Shown here: positions 1 to 5,137 of the stretch, in pieces
How positions within the stretch are numbered: position 1 is the first letter of the stretch
How the letters are laid out: the number at the start of each line of letters is the position of its first letter
From: an uncultured Clostridia bacterium
GTDB taxonomy: Bacteria > Bacillota_A > Clostridia > Oscillospirales > Oscillospiraceae
DNA length: 5,137 bases
NCBI GenBank assembly: GCA_947167435.1
Contig: CAMVIC010000135.1
Location: forward strand, 1-5,137
Reading direction: 5' to 3'
The notes under the pieces: model-generated
Database searches by the model: none
What the model was told of the DNA's origin: nothing
What the model saw: only the letters and a program-made list of their open reading frames with translations
Made by a program: the position numbers and the translations under genes

Positions 1-342
1 GCGGTAGGTGCAGCTCCAGACGGGGAACTTGCTTTCCCCGGCCAGCATCCCGGCGTAGCCGCGGCTGGTCTCGGCTGTGCCGCAAATCAGACCGCCGCCG
101 TGGATGTAGAACACCACCGCGTCGTCGCGGGCGTTCTCGGGCAGACTCAGCTCGCACTCGATGCCCCCCAGCGTTTCCTGATGATAGCTGACGTTGGGCT
201 CCAGCGCCATGTGGGCCTGGGCGGCCTGCACCACCTGCCGCAGCTGGATCGGATCCACCGAGCCGTCAAACTTCGGGGCGAAGCCCACCGCCATCATCTG
301 CTTCATAATCTTTTTCAGATTTTCCATTTCTACGCTTGCCAT
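1..342 (-). CDS. Alpha/beta-hydrolase (esterase/lipase type), N-terminal part, cut by window edge
   Basis: The first 114 codons of a minus-strand gene whose 3' end lies off the left edge. Translation shows an N-terminal helical cap-like segment (residues 1-50) followed by the first strands of an alpha/beta-hydrolase core. The motif VVFYIHGGG places HGGG at residues 81-84. This is the oxyanion-hole signature of the hormone-sensitive-lipase-like (family IV) carboxylesterases. The visible part ends at CTYR, where family members usually continue into YRLAPE. The nucleophile elbow (GDSAGG) and the Asp and His of the triad would lie outside the window, so activity cannot be judged. The start ATG (342-340) is set by the ribosome binding site GAGGAGGA (358-351), 8 nt upstream. 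There is no signal peptide, so the protein is probably cytoplasmic. It is transcribed divergently from the TetR regulator at 507, which may control it (inference from gene order). The substrate is unknown; an acetyl or short-acyl ester is typical of the family. Confidence 0.85.
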   Translation of the reverse strand, partial: MASVEMENLKKIMKQMMAVGFAPKFDGSVDPIQLRQVVQAAQAHMALEPNVSYHQETLGGIECELSLPENARDDAVVFYIHGGGLICGTAETSRGYAGMLAGESKFPVWSCTYR

Positions 343-372
343 GTTATTTGTCCTCCTCAGTCGTTTTGTTTT

Positions 373-413
373 GGTTTCTGGTGCAACCATACCGCAAAAA
401 GCCAGATGAAACC
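373..413. repeat. Imperfect inverted repeat in the esterase/TetR1 divergent gap
   Basis: GGTTTCTGG (373-381) is mirrored by CCAGATGAAACC (402-413), giving nine paired positions interrupted by a two-base TG insertion in the right arm. It lies 31-71 bp upstream of the esterase start, in the region where its promoter and a repressor site would be expected. The insertion and the 20-bp centre make it a weak operator candidate, and chance is a real alternative. No convincing -35/-10 pair for the esterase was found beside it. Confidence 0.2.
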
Positions 414-443
414 AGCATCAAAAAGGGCTTGGAATTTGCTTAC

Positions 444-472
444 TGGACAGACACGCAAAACTGTATTATAAT
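444..472 (+). promoter_or_regulatory. Sigma-A-type promoter for the TetR1 gene
   Basis: TGGACA (444-449, five of six consensus bases) and TATAAT (467-472, six of six) are separated by exactly 17 bp. The start of transcription would fall near 479, leaving a leader of about 28 nt with AGAGGAGG at 491-498. The -10 box sits inside a perfect 10-bp palindrome, TATTATAATA (464-473). That could help a dimeric repressor to bind, but it may simply be AT-richness. Confidence 0.7.
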
Positions 473-506
473 AAAACAAAATGTCGGATTAGAGGAGGCG
501 GATGTC

Positions 507-1112
507 ATGAAACGAATCAATCAATTTGAGCGTACGGACCGGGATATTACCAACGCCATGCTGAAGGTCATGGAGAGCAAAAGCCTGGAGAAGATCTCGG
601 TGCAGGACATTCTGGACGAGGCGATGATCAACCGCTCCACCTTTTATCAGCACTTCACGGATAAATACGCGATCCTCGAGCGGCTGCAGGAGAAATACGT
701 CTCCGGCATGACGGAGCGTATCGACGAGATCGCGCAGAGCGGAGAATGGGATTTGGAGAAGATCAACGACTCGCTCTGCGGGTATCTCGCGCAAAACCGC
801 AGCCAGATGCGGCAAATCCTATCGGTACGTTCTGAAAACCTGGACCTGCAGGGGCGGATGAGAGCGCTCTTTGTCGCCTATCTTCGGCGCGCAAAGGCTT
901 CGCTGAACGAGTTGGAAATGGACATTCTGGCAGGCGTGACGGTCAACTTCTTCGTCCATTTTCTGAAGAATGAGATCAACGAAACCGATCTCTCCGTCAT
1001 GATGATGGACACCTGGCTGGACATGACGGCGTTCTTTTTCCGTGTGGACGACGTACCCGATGCAAAGGGCCGGATCCTGACACTGATTGGCCAGATGCAT
1101 CAGGAAAAATAA
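507..1112 (+). CDS. TetR/AcrR-family transcriptional regulator (TetR1)
   Basis: A 201-residue protein of normal TetR-family length, expected to act as a cytoplasmic dimer that binds DNA and releases it on ligand binding. The N-terminal three-helix DNA-binding domain covers about residues 9-57. Its helix-turn-helix lies at about 31-50, with the recognition segment INRSTFYQHF (41-50) followed by DKYAIL, a typical TetR signature. The remainder (about 60-201) is a helical ligand/dimer domain that diverges too much to name a ligand. The frame stays open upstream to 336. However, the ATG at 507 has AGAGGAGG at 491-498 with an 8-nt spacer, lies downstream of the promoter at 444-472, and starts right before the domain, so it is preferred. 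The gene is divergent from the esterase, which suggests control of that gene and of itself. It converges on the MATE gene and shares its terminator. The target assignment is inference. Confidence 0.9.
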   Translation: MKRINQFERTDRDITNAMLKVMESKSLEKISVQDILDEAMINRSTFYQHFTDKYAILERLQEKYVSGMTERIDEIAQSGEWDLEKINDSLCGYLAQNRSQMRQILSVRSENLDLQGRMRALFVAYLRRAKASLNELEMDILAGVTVNFFVHFLKNEINETDLSVMMMDTWLDMTAFFFRVDDVPDAKGRILTLIGQMHQEK

Positions 1113-1115
1113 CGA

Positions 1116-1146
1116 AAGCCGACGGACGAGCAAAATCCGTCGGCTT
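1116..1146. terminator. Bidirectional intrinsic terminator between TetR1 and the MATE gene
   Basis: A perfect 11-bp stem, AAGCCGACGGA (1116-1126) with TCCGTCGGCTT (1136-1146), encloses a 9-nt loop. It begins 3 bp after the TetR1 stop and 17 bp beyond the MATE stop. Read on the minus strand, the stem is followed by TTTCGTTATTTTT, a good U-rich tract. On the plus strand the tract is only CTTCTTG. It should therefore stop MATE transcripts better than TetR1 transcripts. Confidence 0.85.
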
Positions 1147-1163
1147 CTTGATGTGAACGTTTG

Positions 1164-2504
1164 CTATGCGGACACCTTTCTGTAATATCGGAATGCCATG
1201 ACGACCGTGATCAGTACAGCTGCCGCGTCGGCCGCGGTATGCGCCAGCGCGAGGCCGGTCAGGCCGAAAAAGTGCTCCATCAGATACAGCAGGGGAATCA
1301 ACAGAAGCCCCTGGCGCAGGGCGGAGGCAGCGGATGACCCGACGGCGTTTCCGGCCGCTTGCAGGAAATTGGATGCCAGATAGTACAACCCAACAACGGG
1401 ACCCATCAGGAGCAGATATCCCACCATTGCCTGTCCCAATGCGGCGGCAGCCTCTTCTTTGATAAAAAGACCGATCATCCAGTAGCGGGCAAGCCACATC
1501 GTCAAGCTGAGCACCACGCCGAGACCGACGGTGAGTAGCAGCAGTCGGAGAACGACTGCTTTCAGCTTTTTCCAGTCCTTTCCGCCGTAGCAGTAAGCCA
1601 AAAGCGGTTGAATCCCCATACAGATGCCCATCTGTATCATGGTAACGATCAGCACGGCCTTTCCCGCCGCAGCCATGGCTGCAATAGCAGAGGTGCCATA
1701 TCCCACCAGCAAGCGGTTGGAAAAAGTCCCGGCCAAACCACTGAGAACACTGCTGACGGCGTTGGGCAGACCAAGCGCGAGGATTCCGCCGAGAACGCGC
1801 AGATCACGGGCATAGTTGGGCCGCAGTTCCATGAAACAGGTTGCTGAATGTCTGGCTCGATAGAGCAATATATAGCAGACGGCGATGACATTCCCCAGCA
1901 CTGTAGCGATGGCGGCCCCAGCGACACCCAGCCGGAAAGTCAGAATAAAGATGGGATCGAGAAGGATATTGGCGACGGTGGAAATCATGCTGCCCACCAG
2001 TCCGACACGCACCAGTCCCTCCCCGCGCAGCATACCGCCCAAACTGTGATTGAGCAGAACAAAGGGTGCTCCTGCAGCCATGATGAGAAGATAAGCGCGG
2101 GTGGAGTCCCAGGTATCCTCTGTTGCACCGAGGAAGGAAAGCAGCGGTCGGATGCCGAGAAAACAAGCTCCGGCAAAAAGAACGCCCAAGACAATGCTCG
2201 CCCAGAAGCCGGTGGACGTATATTGGCGGATCTTGTTTTGATCCTGCCCGCCTACTGCCTGGGCGATCTTGGTACAGGCCCCGTTGCCGATCATGGTGCT
2301 GATAGCCATGAGGATGGAGAACACCGGCCCGGCCAGCGACACGGCGGCGACCTGATTGAGATCGTTCATCCACGCGACGAAATACATATCCGCCATGTTG
2401 TAGAGCATCATGACCACAATGGAAATCAGGGACGGGATGCTCAGCTCCGCAATAGCCCGCCAGGGCGAGGCTTCAAATACATTGTTTTTTCTTTCCAATT
2501 CCAT
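1164..2504 (-). CDS. MATE-family efflux transporter (MepA/DinF-like)
   Basis: A 446-residue integral membrane protein, normal for the multidrug and toxic-compound extrusion family, which exports cationic drugs or metabolites using Na+ or H+ gradients. About twelve hydrophobic segments can be read, roughly at 20-45, 52-75, 96-118, 135-157, 165-190, 193-215, 236-260, 270-300, 316-339, 355-378, 393-413 and 418-440. Family hallmarks are IPSLISIVVMMLYNMADMYF (23-42, with Asp39 in TM1), IGNGACTKIAQAVGG (72-86), NILLDPIFI (179-187), and GIQPLLAYCYGG (297-308), which occupies the equivalent place in the second half. The start ATG (2504-2502) fits the family's N-terminus, but its ribosome binding site is poor (CGGTG, 2516-2512), which hints at modest translation. 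The gene is divergent from TetR2, the likely repressor, and convergent with TetR1. The exported substrate cannot be read from sequence. The label MATE is firm; the subfamily is less certain. Confidence 0.93.
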   Translation of the reverse strand: MELERKNNVFEASPWRAIAELSIPSLISIVVMMLYNMADMYFVAWMNDLNQVAAVSLAGPVFSILMAISTMIGNGACTKIAQAVGGQDQNKIRQYTSTGFWASIVLGVLFAGACFLGIRPLLSFLGATEDTWDSTRAYLLIMAAGAPFVLLNHSLGGMLRGEGLVRVGLVGSMISTVANILLDPIFILTFRLGVAGAAIATVLGNVIAVCYILLYRARHSATCFMELRPNYARDLRVLGGILALGLPNAVSSVLSGLAGTFSNRLLVGYGTSAIAAMAAAGKAVLIVTMIQMGICMGIQPLLAYCYGGKDWKKLKAVVLRLLLLTVGLGVVLSLTMWLARYWMIGLFIKEEAAAALGQAMVGYLLLMGPVVGLYYLASNFLQAAGNAVGSSAASALRQGLLLIPLLYLMEHFFGLTGLALAHTAADAAAVLITVVMAFRYYRKVSA

Positions 2505-2515
2505 GATAATTCACC

Positions 2516-2543
2516 GACACGTGTTGATTTTCTTTCTTGTGTC
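2516..2543. promoter_or_regulatory. Candidate operator: spaced inverted repeat in the MATE/TetR2 gap
   Basis: GACAC (2516-2520) and GTGTC (2539-2543) form a perfect but short inverted repeat with an 18-bp centre. The left arm is part of the 8-bp palindrome ACACGTGT (2517-2524). The same stretch can also be read as a direct repeat, GTGTTGATT (2521-2529) and GTGTCAATT (2539-2547). It covers the predicted MATE transcription start (about 2538) and the -35 box and spacer of one TetR2 promoter candidate, a sensible place for a repressor. The arms are short, so this is a candidate only. Confidence 0.35.
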
Positions 2544-2552
2544 AATTATACT
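2524..2552 (+). promoter_or_regulatory. Candidate promoter for TetR2
   Basis: TTGATT (2524-2529, four of six) and TATACT (2547-2552, five of six) are spaced by 17 bp. Transcription would start near 2559, giving a leader of about 85 nt that includes the palindrome at 2602-2628. An alternative is TTGATT (2577-2582) with GATAAT (2598-2603), but its 15-bp spacer is short. In that case the palindrome would overlap the -10 box and start site. Confidence 0.45.
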
Positions 2553-2573
2553 GAAGGCAAAGCGGCAATACAA
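2545..2573 (-). promoter_or_regulatory. Candidate promoter for the MATE gene
   Basis: Read on the minus strand, TTGTAT (2573-2568, a weak -35 with three of six bases) precedes a perfect TATAAT (2550-2545) by 17 bp. Transcription would start near 2538, about 34 nt upstream of the MATE start codon. The -10 box overlaps the -10 box of the TetR2 candidate on the other strand. A TTGACA (2545-2540) just downstream has no -10 partner at suitable spacing. Confidence 0.5.
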
Positions 2574-2601
2574 CCATTGATTTCTTGCCAGATGAAAGAT
2601 A

Positions 2602-2628
2602 ATCGACAGATCCGTCCGATCTGTTGAT
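2602..2628. promoter_or_regulatory. 27-nt near-perfect palindrome, candidate TetR2 operator or leader hairpin
   Basis: ATCGACAGATC (2602-2612) and GATCTGTTGAT (2618-2628) are inverted copies with a 5-bp centre. Ten of eleven positions pair perfectly and the other is G-T. The length and symmetry fit a TetR-dimer site. In RNA it would form an 11-bp stem with a CGUCC loop and one G-U pair, ending 3 nt before the ribosome binding site AAAGGAG (2632-2638), so it might also affect translation. Autoregulation by TetR2 is the simplest reading, but it is not proven. Confidence 0.6.
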
Positions 2629-2643
2629 GAAAAAGGAGTCAAT

Positions 2644-3234
2644 ATGAAAACAGACGCACGCGTACGCTATACGAAAATGAGGATCCGGGAGGCCTTTCTG
2701 CGATGCCTGCGGAAAAAGCCCGTGAACAAAATTACGGTCAAGGAGCTCTGCGAGCTGGCGGAAATCAACCGAGCCACCTTCTATACCCATTACGCCGACC
2801 CTTTTGATCTTCTGGAGAAGCTGGAGGAGGAGAGCCTGGAGGCCATGCGTGCGGTTCTTTCTCGCAGAGAGACACGGGGAGGAAACCTGCTCCCGCATAT
2901 CCTGGAAGGAATGAAGGAGTCGGAAAGCTCATATGCGCTGCTGGCATCACCGAATGGTGATCCTGGCTTTGCTGCCAAGATCACAGAACTATATCAGGAA
3001 TATCTGGCGCCCAGCGTTGCAAGTTCCCTCCCGAATGCATCCGAGCTGCAGCAAAAAGCCGCCTACCGGTTTCTGGCAGGCGGCTGTGGAAGCGTAGTAT
3101 CACAATGGATGGAGGACGGGATGCAAACTCCGGCGCATGCTTTGGCAGATGAGCTGCAAGTGATGTGTGAGAGATTTCTTTTGGTGTATTCTGATGCAAT
3201 AAAAGATGCTGAACAAAACGCAGATCAAGCGTAG
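2644..3234 (+). CDS. TetR/AcrR-family transcriptional regulator (TetR2)
   Basis: A 196-residue TetR-type regulator. The DNA-binding domain spans about residues 9-57, with the helix-turn-helix at about 31-50 (ITVKELCELAEINRATFYTH) followed by DPFDLL. The C-terminal helical domain carries AYRFLAGGCGSVVSQWMEDG (140-159) and then TPAHALADEL. This tail (FxxGG, small residues, then WxxxG) is common in TetR proteins of Firmicutes related to the DhaS-like group, but it does not identify a ligand. The start ATG has AAAGGAG at 2632-2638 with a 5-nt spacer and begins directly before the domain. The gene is divergent from the MATE exporter, so it probably represses that gene and itself; the palindrome at 2602-2628 is the best site. 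Its last 10 bp overlap the end of the convergent glycoside hydrolase gene, leaving no room for a terminator between them. It resembles TetR1 in the DNA-binding domain but not clearly elsewhere. Confidence 0.9.
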   Translation: MKTDARVRYTKMRIREAFLRCLRKKPVNKITVKELCELAEINRATFYTHYADPFDLLEKLEEESLEAMRAVLSRRETRGGNLLPHILEGMKESESSYALLASPNGDPGFAAKITELYQEYLAPSVASSLPNASELQQKAAYRFLAGGCGSVVSQWMEDGMQTPAHALADELQVMCERFLLVYSDAIKDAEQNADQA

Positions 3235-4823
3235 GCGAAAAGTTTTATTTTCAAGAGCATAGGCTCCCGGTACATGGTCAGCACGACCTCGTCACCGTTG
3301 AGACGGCGGTCGGGTATCCATTCACCGTCCACAAATTCGCCCTCTTCCAGTGAGAGCACATCGATGCAGGGGCGAGAAGGGTCAGCGGAGAACCAATTGA
3401 GCCCTGCGCGGCTGACCAGCGCATAGAAGGTATCCTCCGCCTCCTTTACGATCAGACAGGCGCCGTCCTTGCCCGGCATGACCGGCGAGTCGATGGCAAC
3501 CTGGAAGCCGAAGGTGCCGAAGTTCAGAACGCTCTCCTCTGGACGTTCCCCGGACACGGCCTGCAGCTCCTCCGTCCCATACTTGGCGGTGAGCAGGGGC
3601 ATCATGCTCTGCATCGCGCGGTTAATGAAGCCGTACTCCGCCACATTCTGCGGTGTTTTCAGCGCGGGATCCGTCACGTCCATGCCGAACAGGAAGCCCT
3701 GGGCTACGCCGAAGGGCTCGCCCATATCTTCAAAGCCGAAGGGCGAATAGCACATGGCGTGGTAGTGCCCCACGGCGTAAAGAGCGCGGGGCGCGGCATA
3801 GCTGTGGGTCGCGGTCTCCGGGATATAGAGTGCTCCGCCCCGCCTGGTGTACTCGTCGCAGATCTCCAGGAAATTCGGCACATAGATGTCCGGCGCGATC
3901 ACGTCGATAGCGGGAGCGCAGTACTGCCAGACCTCCATCACGCGGGAGACCGGGCCGCCGCTGGGGAACTTGCCCGCGGCCTCGCCCTTGTCCAGCCAGC
4001 AGTTGGCGGTCATGGGCAGCGGGTACTCCGCCTTTCCGGCCTCGGCCACGGCGTTCACATAGGAGGCCACATAATAGGCGCTGAAGATTTCCTCGGCATA
4101 ACCCCCGAAGACTTTCTCCCAGCTGCCTTGATCCGCACCGGCCTCTACGGCCTCGCGGACAGAGGGTACCATGGTGCCGGTGTGTGCCTTCATATAGTCG
4201 GCAAAGTCCTGAGGCACCGCGCCCTCAAACAGGGCGTCCGCCTCGTCGGAATGTTCGCGGGCGGCAGCCATGACGCCGGTTTCGTTTTCCACCTGCACGG
4301 TGACGACGGTGTTTTCTTCCCCGTCCATCTCCCGCAGATGGGCCATCAGCGCGGCAAAAGCCCTGGCGTCCGCCGTCTTCGTCTCCTTACAGAGATAGGA
4401 GAGCGTGGTATAGGGCATGCCGTAAAAATCCTTGCGGCGGATGAAATTCTGCCCCTTTTCCACCTGGGCCCGCTTGAAGCGCTTCAAATCGGTCTTGACC
4501 CAGGCGGGGGCATAGTAGCACTGGGCGTTCTTCCACGCGCCGAACCAGAGAAGGCCCAGCTTTTTCCCGCGAGCTCTGGCCTGGGCGATCAGCCCGTCCA
4601 CCAGCGTGAAGTCAAACTTTCCCTCCACAGGCTCGACCAGCTCCCAAGTCACAGGGACGAGGAGCGCGTTCATGCCCAGCGCTTCGGCCTTTTCCCAAAC
4701 CTTTTCCATGGTTTTCAGGCTGCTGGAATTGGAGTTATGTACTTCGCCTGCCAGTAAGATCAAGGGCTTGCCATGGATGTACAGGATCTTGTGCCCGTTT
4801 TGCTCAATGATGGACGGGAGCAT
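3225..4823 (-). CDS. Glycoside hydrolase, GH35/GH42-like beta-galactosidase with DUF5597-type C-terminal region
   Basis: A 532-residue protein expected to cleave terminal beta-galactosides or related sugars by a retaining mechanism on a clan GH-A TIM barrel. The N-terminal AGEVHNSNSSSL (25-36) resembles the GGELGNSSASS segment of DUF5597-containing GH35 enzymes. It is followed by LGMNALLVPVTWELVEPVEG (49-68), the usual first part of the barrel. VQVENETG puts the likely acid/base at Glu181 (after Asn180), and LYIPETATHS puts the likely nucleophile at Glu336. FPSGGP (286-291) and IDVIAPDIYVPNF (306-318) are further family-like segments. Residues from about 380 onward would be the accessory C-terminal region. 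No signal peptide is present, so it probably acts in the cytoplasm on imported oligosaccharides. The frame is open upstream to 4910, but the ATG at 4823-4821 has GAGG (4834-4831) with a 7-nt spacer and starts at the expected domain edge. The AraC gene upstream on the same strand is the likely regulator. The exact CAZy family and substrate are uncertain. Confidence 0.85.
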   Translation of the reverse strand: MLPSIIEQNGHKILYIHGKPLILLAGEVHNSNSSSLKTMEKVWEKAEALGMNALLVPVTWELVEPVEGKFDFTLVDGLIAQARARGKKLGLLWFGAWKNAQCYYAPAWVKTDLKRFKRAQVEKGQNFIRRKDFYGMPYTTLSYLCKETKTADARAFAALMAHLREMDGEENTVVTVQVENETGVMAAAREHSDEADALFEGAVPQDFADYMKAHTGTMVPSVREAVEAGADQGSWEKVFGGYAEEIFSAYYVASYVNAVAEAGKAEYPLPMTANCWLDKGEAAGKFPSGGPVSRVMEVWQYCAPAIDVIAPDIYVPNFLEICDEYTRRGGALYIPETATHSYAAPRALYAVGHYHAMCYSPFGFEDMGEPFGVAQGFLFGMDVTDPALKTPQNVAEYGFINRAMQSMMPLLTAKYGTEELQAVSGERPEESVLNFGTFGFQVAIDSPVMPGKDGACLIVKEAEDTFYALVSRAGLNWFSADPSRPCIDVLSLEEGEFVDGEWIPDRRLNGDEVVLTMYREPMLLKIKLFAYA

Positions 4824-4864
4824 AATAACACCTCTTTTATCCTTTGTTGCTCTTATCCTACTAC

Positions 4865-4908
4865 GTTCTATCGACGATCCGGTAGAAAAAATACGGCTGT
4901 CATAGAAC
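4865..4908. repeat. Spaced inverted repeat between the AraC and glycoside hydrolase genes
   Basis: GTTCTAT (4865-4871) and ATAGAAC (4902-4908) are perfect inverted copies 30 bp apart in the 97-bp gap. The ACG before the left arm also recurs in inverted form (CGT, 4912-4914) beyond the right arm, offset by a few bases. The gap shows no good -35/-10 pair for the hydrolase; the best -10-like string on the minus strand is TAGGAT with no -35. This would fit an activator-dependent promoter served by the AraC protein. AraC sites are more often direct repeats, so this is only a weak candidate. Confidence 0.25.
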
Positions 4909-4918
4909 AAACGTGGCT

Positions 4919-5137
4919 TTAGCCCTCTTTTTCCCGGTAATCCGTGGGCGTCATGCCGTACTCCTTTCGGAAGACCTTGACAAAATAGTTGTTGTCGATA
5001 TAGCCGACATAGCTGCTGATATCCTGAATGCTCAGTTCGCTTTCTTTCAAAAGCTCCGCGGCGCGCATACAGCGCAGATGAGCGAGGTGCTGCGAGATCG
5101 TCCGGCCCGTTTCTTTTTTGAACTGCCTGGACAGATA
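4919..5137 (-). CDS. AraC-family transcriptional regulator, C-terminal end, cut by window edge
   Basis: The last 72 codons of a minus-strand gene whose start lies off the right edge; the stop TAA is at 4921-4919. The residues cover most of the double helix-turn-helix domain. YLSRQFKKETG (1-11 of the visible part) is the recognition helix of the first motif, followed by the linker helix with LRCMRAAELL (21-30). The second motif is LSIQDISSYVGYIDNNYF (35-52), ending in VFRKEYGMTPTDYREKEG, the classic AraC C-terminus (the GY..NNYF and GMTP.DYR pattern). The effector domain is outside the window. It could be a cupin-type sugar sensor or, given that DNA-binding domain style in Firmicutes, a response-regulator (YesN-like) protein. 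The gene lies 97 bp upstream of the glycoside hydrolase on the same strand, so regulation of that gene and possible co-transcription are likely. No terminator is visible between them. Confidence 0.9.
   Translation of the reverse strand, partial: YLSRQFKKETGRTISQHLAHLRCMRAAELLKESELSIQDISSYVGYIDNNYFVKVFRKEYGMTPTDYREKEG

Noticed and set aside
336..506. Upstream start for TetR1 at 336
   Set aside because: It would lie upstream of the promoter at 444-472 and overlap the esterase start. The ATG at 507 has AGAGGAGG at the right distance.
502..510. Tiny ATG-TCA-TGA frame overlapping the TetR1 start
   Set aside because: ATG-stop micro-frames arise easily by chance. It is too close to AGAGGAGG (3 nt) to initiate well.
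1848..2627. Open frame on the plus strand opposite the MATE gene, running into the control region
   Set aside because: The product is hydrophilic and rich in His, Asp and Gly, with no domain. It mirrors transmembrane codons and has no convincing ribosome binding site.
3225..3264. Near-repeat TCAAGCGTAGGC (3225-3236) and TCAAGAGCATAGGC (3251-3264)
   Set aside because: Short, imperfect and inside coding sequence, with no stem-loop or T tract. Most likely coincidence.
3759..4757. Long open frame on the plus strand opposite the glycoside hydrolase
   Set aside because: The translation is rich in His, Gly and Arg with no recognisable domain, and the minus strand encodes a clear enzyme with catalytic motifs. 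It is an antisense shadow of GC-rich codons.
4880..4896. Weak hairpin CCGGTAGAAAAAATACGG-like, beside a run of six A/T, after the AraC gene
   Set aside because: The stem is only five pairs with a bulge, and the T run lies in the loop instead of after the stem, so it does not qualify as a terminator.
4821..4910. Possible 29-residue N-terminal extension of the glycoside hydrolase from an ATG at 4910-4908
   Set aside because: There is no ribosome binding site there, the added residues do not look like a signal peptide, and the ATG at 4823-4821 has a good site and matches the domain edge.

Overview
The window looks like chromosomal DNA from a moderately GC-rich member of the Clostridia (Bacillota), most likely a gut-type Oscillospirales or Lachnospirales relative. 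The pointers are strong AGGAGG-type ribosome binding sites, sigma-A-like promoters in AT-rich gaps, and the gene repertoire: TetR/AcrR regulators, a MATE exporter, a sugar hydrolase next to an AraC regulator, and an HGGG-type esterase. This placement is an inference; no rRNA or other marker gene is present.

Layout from left to right. (1) The first 114 codons of an alpha/beta-hydrolase (esterase/lipase type) on the minus strand, running off the left edge. (2) A 164-bp divergent gap with a near-consensus promoter for a TetR-family regulator (507-1112, plus). (3) A bidirectional stem-loop terminator (1116-1146), shared with the convergent MATE-family exporter (1164-2504, minus). (4) A 139-bp divergent gap (2505-2643) with inward-facing promoter candidates whose -10 boxes overlap, a spaced inverted repeat, and a 27-nt near-perfect palindrome just before the next gene's ribosome binding site. 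(5) A second TetR-family regulator (2644-3234, plus), whose 3' end overlaps by 10 bp, tail to tail, with (6) a cytoplasmic glycoside hydrolase of the GH35/GH42-like beta-galactosidase type (3225-4823, minus). (7) Upstream of it on the same strand, the C-terminal 72 residues of an AraC-family regulator (4919-5137), running off the right edge.

The likely logic is three small regulator-target pairs: TetR1 with the esterase (divergent), TetR2 with the MATE exporter (divergent), and the AraC regulator with the glycoside hydrolase (same strand, 97 bp apart). All pairings are inferred from gene order and promoter layout. The two TetR proteins have DNA-binding domains in identical register with very similar recognition helices and flank the single exporter gene, so cross-regulation is possible.

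No gap exceeds 164 bp. I saw no tRNA, rRNA, CRISPR array, insertion sequence or attachment site. I found no clear evidence of an undescribed multi-gene system. The most interesting non-coding structure is the control region at 2505-2643.
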